Source: JBDNJM01 sp041687755 (lineage in GTDB: Bacteria > Planctomycetota > UBA1135 > GCA-002686595). From it: DNA of 34,900 bases. Positions 33,839-34,900 of this stretch are shown here, one piece after another. The first letter of the stretch is position 1. The number at the start of each line of letters is the position of its first letter. Made by a program: the position numbers and the translations under genes. Under the pieces are notes generated by a model. The model had not been told where the DNA came from. It made no database searches and saw only the letters and a list, made by a program, of their open reading frames with translations. The stretch lies in NCBI GenBank assembly GCA_041687755.1, contig JBDNJM010000143.1:1-34900 (forward strand). The letters are read 5' to 3'.

Positions 33839-34630
33839 TCAGCGGTCCTTGACATAGACCCGCGCCACAAAAAAAAACGTGACAAAAAAAAGAACCAAGG
33901 CGATCGCGGGCTCTGCATCATGAAGTGACGGCCAGGTCCCATCCACCATTTTCACTAAACCACACGTAATGGGTGCATGATGACCCGGCGTGACAAACGC
34001 GATTATCGGGGGGCCCATAGCCAAGCCCGTTAGGCAGGTGAGCGGGCGAGTAATCGAGCGGATCCGGATCGGCAATCTTGAAAGCGCAAAGCACTTCACT
34101 GTAACGCTCACTCCCACTCCAGTAGCAAGCCAATGCTCTCTCCCAAGATCCTCGCGGTGGGCTTGAAGTTGGGAGTGAACTGACACACAAGACGGGACCA
34201 TGAGCAGTAGAATGAGCCCGAGGCACCCCCCAAGAGGGGGGCATAGAAATAGGAGGAGCAGCGCGACAAGTGAGAAGACAAGCATCACCAACAACAAGTC
34301 GGAGCTCTGCTCCCTTAAGCCCTGCATGGCCTCCCCGTTCACGGACTCGTACTCATGAACGTGATTCATCGCGCCCACTTGCCATGAGTGGATTGCTTCA
34401 TACAGAGGGATTGGCAGGTACCCCGGGAGTAGGGCGATTATGCCTATAGCGGCCATTTGCCTAATCCGAGCATCGGCTGCCCACATCCACTCCCGCTCGC
34501 AGGATTCCACCAGCGCGAGTGCCAGCCAGTACACCACCATGCCCGCCAGGAGGGCGACCCGCATACCTAGATCGGTCGACCGCCAGACCCCCAGCGCATC
34601 AGGATACGTCAGTGGCAGGACATAGGGCAT
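33839..34630 (-). pseudogene. Multi-pass membrane protein, probably frameshifted near its 3' end
   Basis: ATG 34630 opens a frame with clear hydrophobic segments: MRVALLAGMVVYWLALALV, MAAIGIIALLPGYLPIPLYE, LLLVMLVFSLVALLLLFLCP and PLGGCLGLILLLMVPSCVSV. After about 34140 this frame becomes unconvincing. An overlapping frame ending at 33918 reads much better there: ACYWSGSERYSEVLCAFKIA, then DYSPAHLPNGLGYGPPDNRV and HYVWFSENGGWDLAVTS. The second frame resembles the exported tail of a prepilin-like or substrate-binding protein. I infer one gene with a shift of one base around 34140-34200. Two T8-T9 runs follow the 33918 stop on this strand (33868-33897). No function assigned. Confidence 0.4.
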
Positions 34631-34863
34631 GATCCTAAATATAGCAACCGCAATTTCAGTAGTTCCTTCAGAGCGCCTCTTGGAATTGAAGTGGCCGTCA
34701 CACATGTGTTGACGGTCACCTGAAAAGGGACCCCGCGGACAGCTGAAATGGGACCCCCAGGCAGAGCCCCCTACGCGGGGCCGGGCTCGGCCACGAAGAG
34801 GCCCTCCAAGGCGGCAGACTGGCAGGCGTTACCAGACGCAAGCCACCGCCGCCGAGCAGGGCC

Positions 34864-34875
34864 AAGGAGGTGATC
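34864..34875 (+). promoter_or_regulatory. Perfect Shine-Dalgarno before istA
   Basis: AAGGAGGTGATC is complementary to the entire 3' end of 16S rRNA, with GGAGG 8 nt from ATG 34879. Native genes in this window have no comparable site. Confidence 0.8.
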
Positions 34876-34878
34876 AGA

Positions 34879-34900
34879 ATGTCAACCCGAGCCGAAATCC
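34879..34900 (+). CDS. istA: IS21 transposase IstA, first codons
   Basis: Only MSTRAEI is visible before the window ends. The identity rests on the IS21-type end and the strong ribosome-binding site directly upstream, not on the seven residues themselves. Confidence 0.55.

Larger units (their letters stand above)
34707..34900 (+). mobile_element. IS21-family element, left end (partial)
   Basis: The terminus TGTTGACGGTCACCTG at 34707 is followed by sub-terminal repeats CTGAAAAGGGACCCC (34720-34734) and CTGAAATGGGACCCC (34743-34757), 14 of 15 bases alike. Multiple short repeats inside the ends are typical of IS21. A coding start (istA) follows at 34879. The element runs off the window, so the right end, istB and any target duplication cannot be seen. 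Confidence 0.75.

Noticed and set aside
1..34900. tRNA, rRNA and CRISPR arrays
   Set aside because: No cloverleaf-like segment with the TTCGA arm in a plausible setting, no rRNA-like stretch and no regularly spaced repeats were found by eye. A covariance search was not possible here.

Overview
The window looks like chromosomal DNA from an uncultured, high-GC, probably aquatic planctomycete (Planctomycetota). This is an inference. It rests on the near absence of Shine-Dalgarno sites in front of the native genes, the frequent GTG/TTG starts, a degenerate secreted-protein C-terminal domain of a type I associate with planctomycetes, and the overall gene mix. No rRNA, tRNA or CRISPR array was seen.

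Layout. (1) 1-1900 is a decayed stretch: a DUF2726 tail remnant, a chimeric ORF and a second copy of its C-terminal domain. (2) 2017-8752 is a cyanophycin locus: isoaspartyl dipeptidase (iadA), cyanophycinase (cphB), cyanophycin synthetase (cphA, ATGA overlap with cphB) and a second Mur-ligase protein 11 nt downstream. Together these could polymerise Asp/Arg into a nitrogen store and break it down again through beta-Asp-Arg to free amino acids. (3) 8879-10951 (minus) holds miaB and a translationally coupled membrane-anchored protein that is frameshifted in a G6 run. (4) 11217-13812 holds a CPA2 cation/proton antiporter fused to an EIIA-like domain, and an FkbM methyltransferase. (5) 13813-14992 is gene-poor and begins with two imperfect direct repeats.

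(6) 14993-17192 is a phototrophy pair: a xanthorhodopsin-like proton pump (D93/T97/E104, retinal lysine K229) and a Brp/Blh-type beta-carotene cleavage enzyme that would supply retinal. They are separated by a strong hairpin and a possible 79-aa ORF. (7) 21018-17238 (minus) is a tightly packed four-gene operon: a coiled-coil lipoprotein, a secreted terpene-cyclase-fold protein, EboA and EboB. The eboA-eboB pair appears without the rest of the known ebo cluster and is the most intriguing module here. (8) 21271-22896 is a P5C dehydrogenase (pruA), which can connect with arginine/proline breakdown.

(9) 22943-28165 (minus) is a tandem duplication of about 790-aa envelope proteins with a C-terminal PDZ-like domain. 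Their leader DNA is far more alike than their bodies. (10) 30648-28187 (minus) is a HAD phosphatase coupled to a GlpT/OPA-like MFS transporter, divergent from nadA (30903-32237). (11) 32290-34900 is a mobile-element graveyard: three IS3-type end copies with a dead transposase tail, a HEPN-like gene with an in-frame amber codon, a probably frameshifted membrane protein, and at the right edge the left end of an IS21-family element with the first codons of istA behind a perfect Shine-Dalgarno.

Several apparent gene breaks (near 9440, 33146 and 34140) could be real decay or assembly errors. Raw reads would decide.
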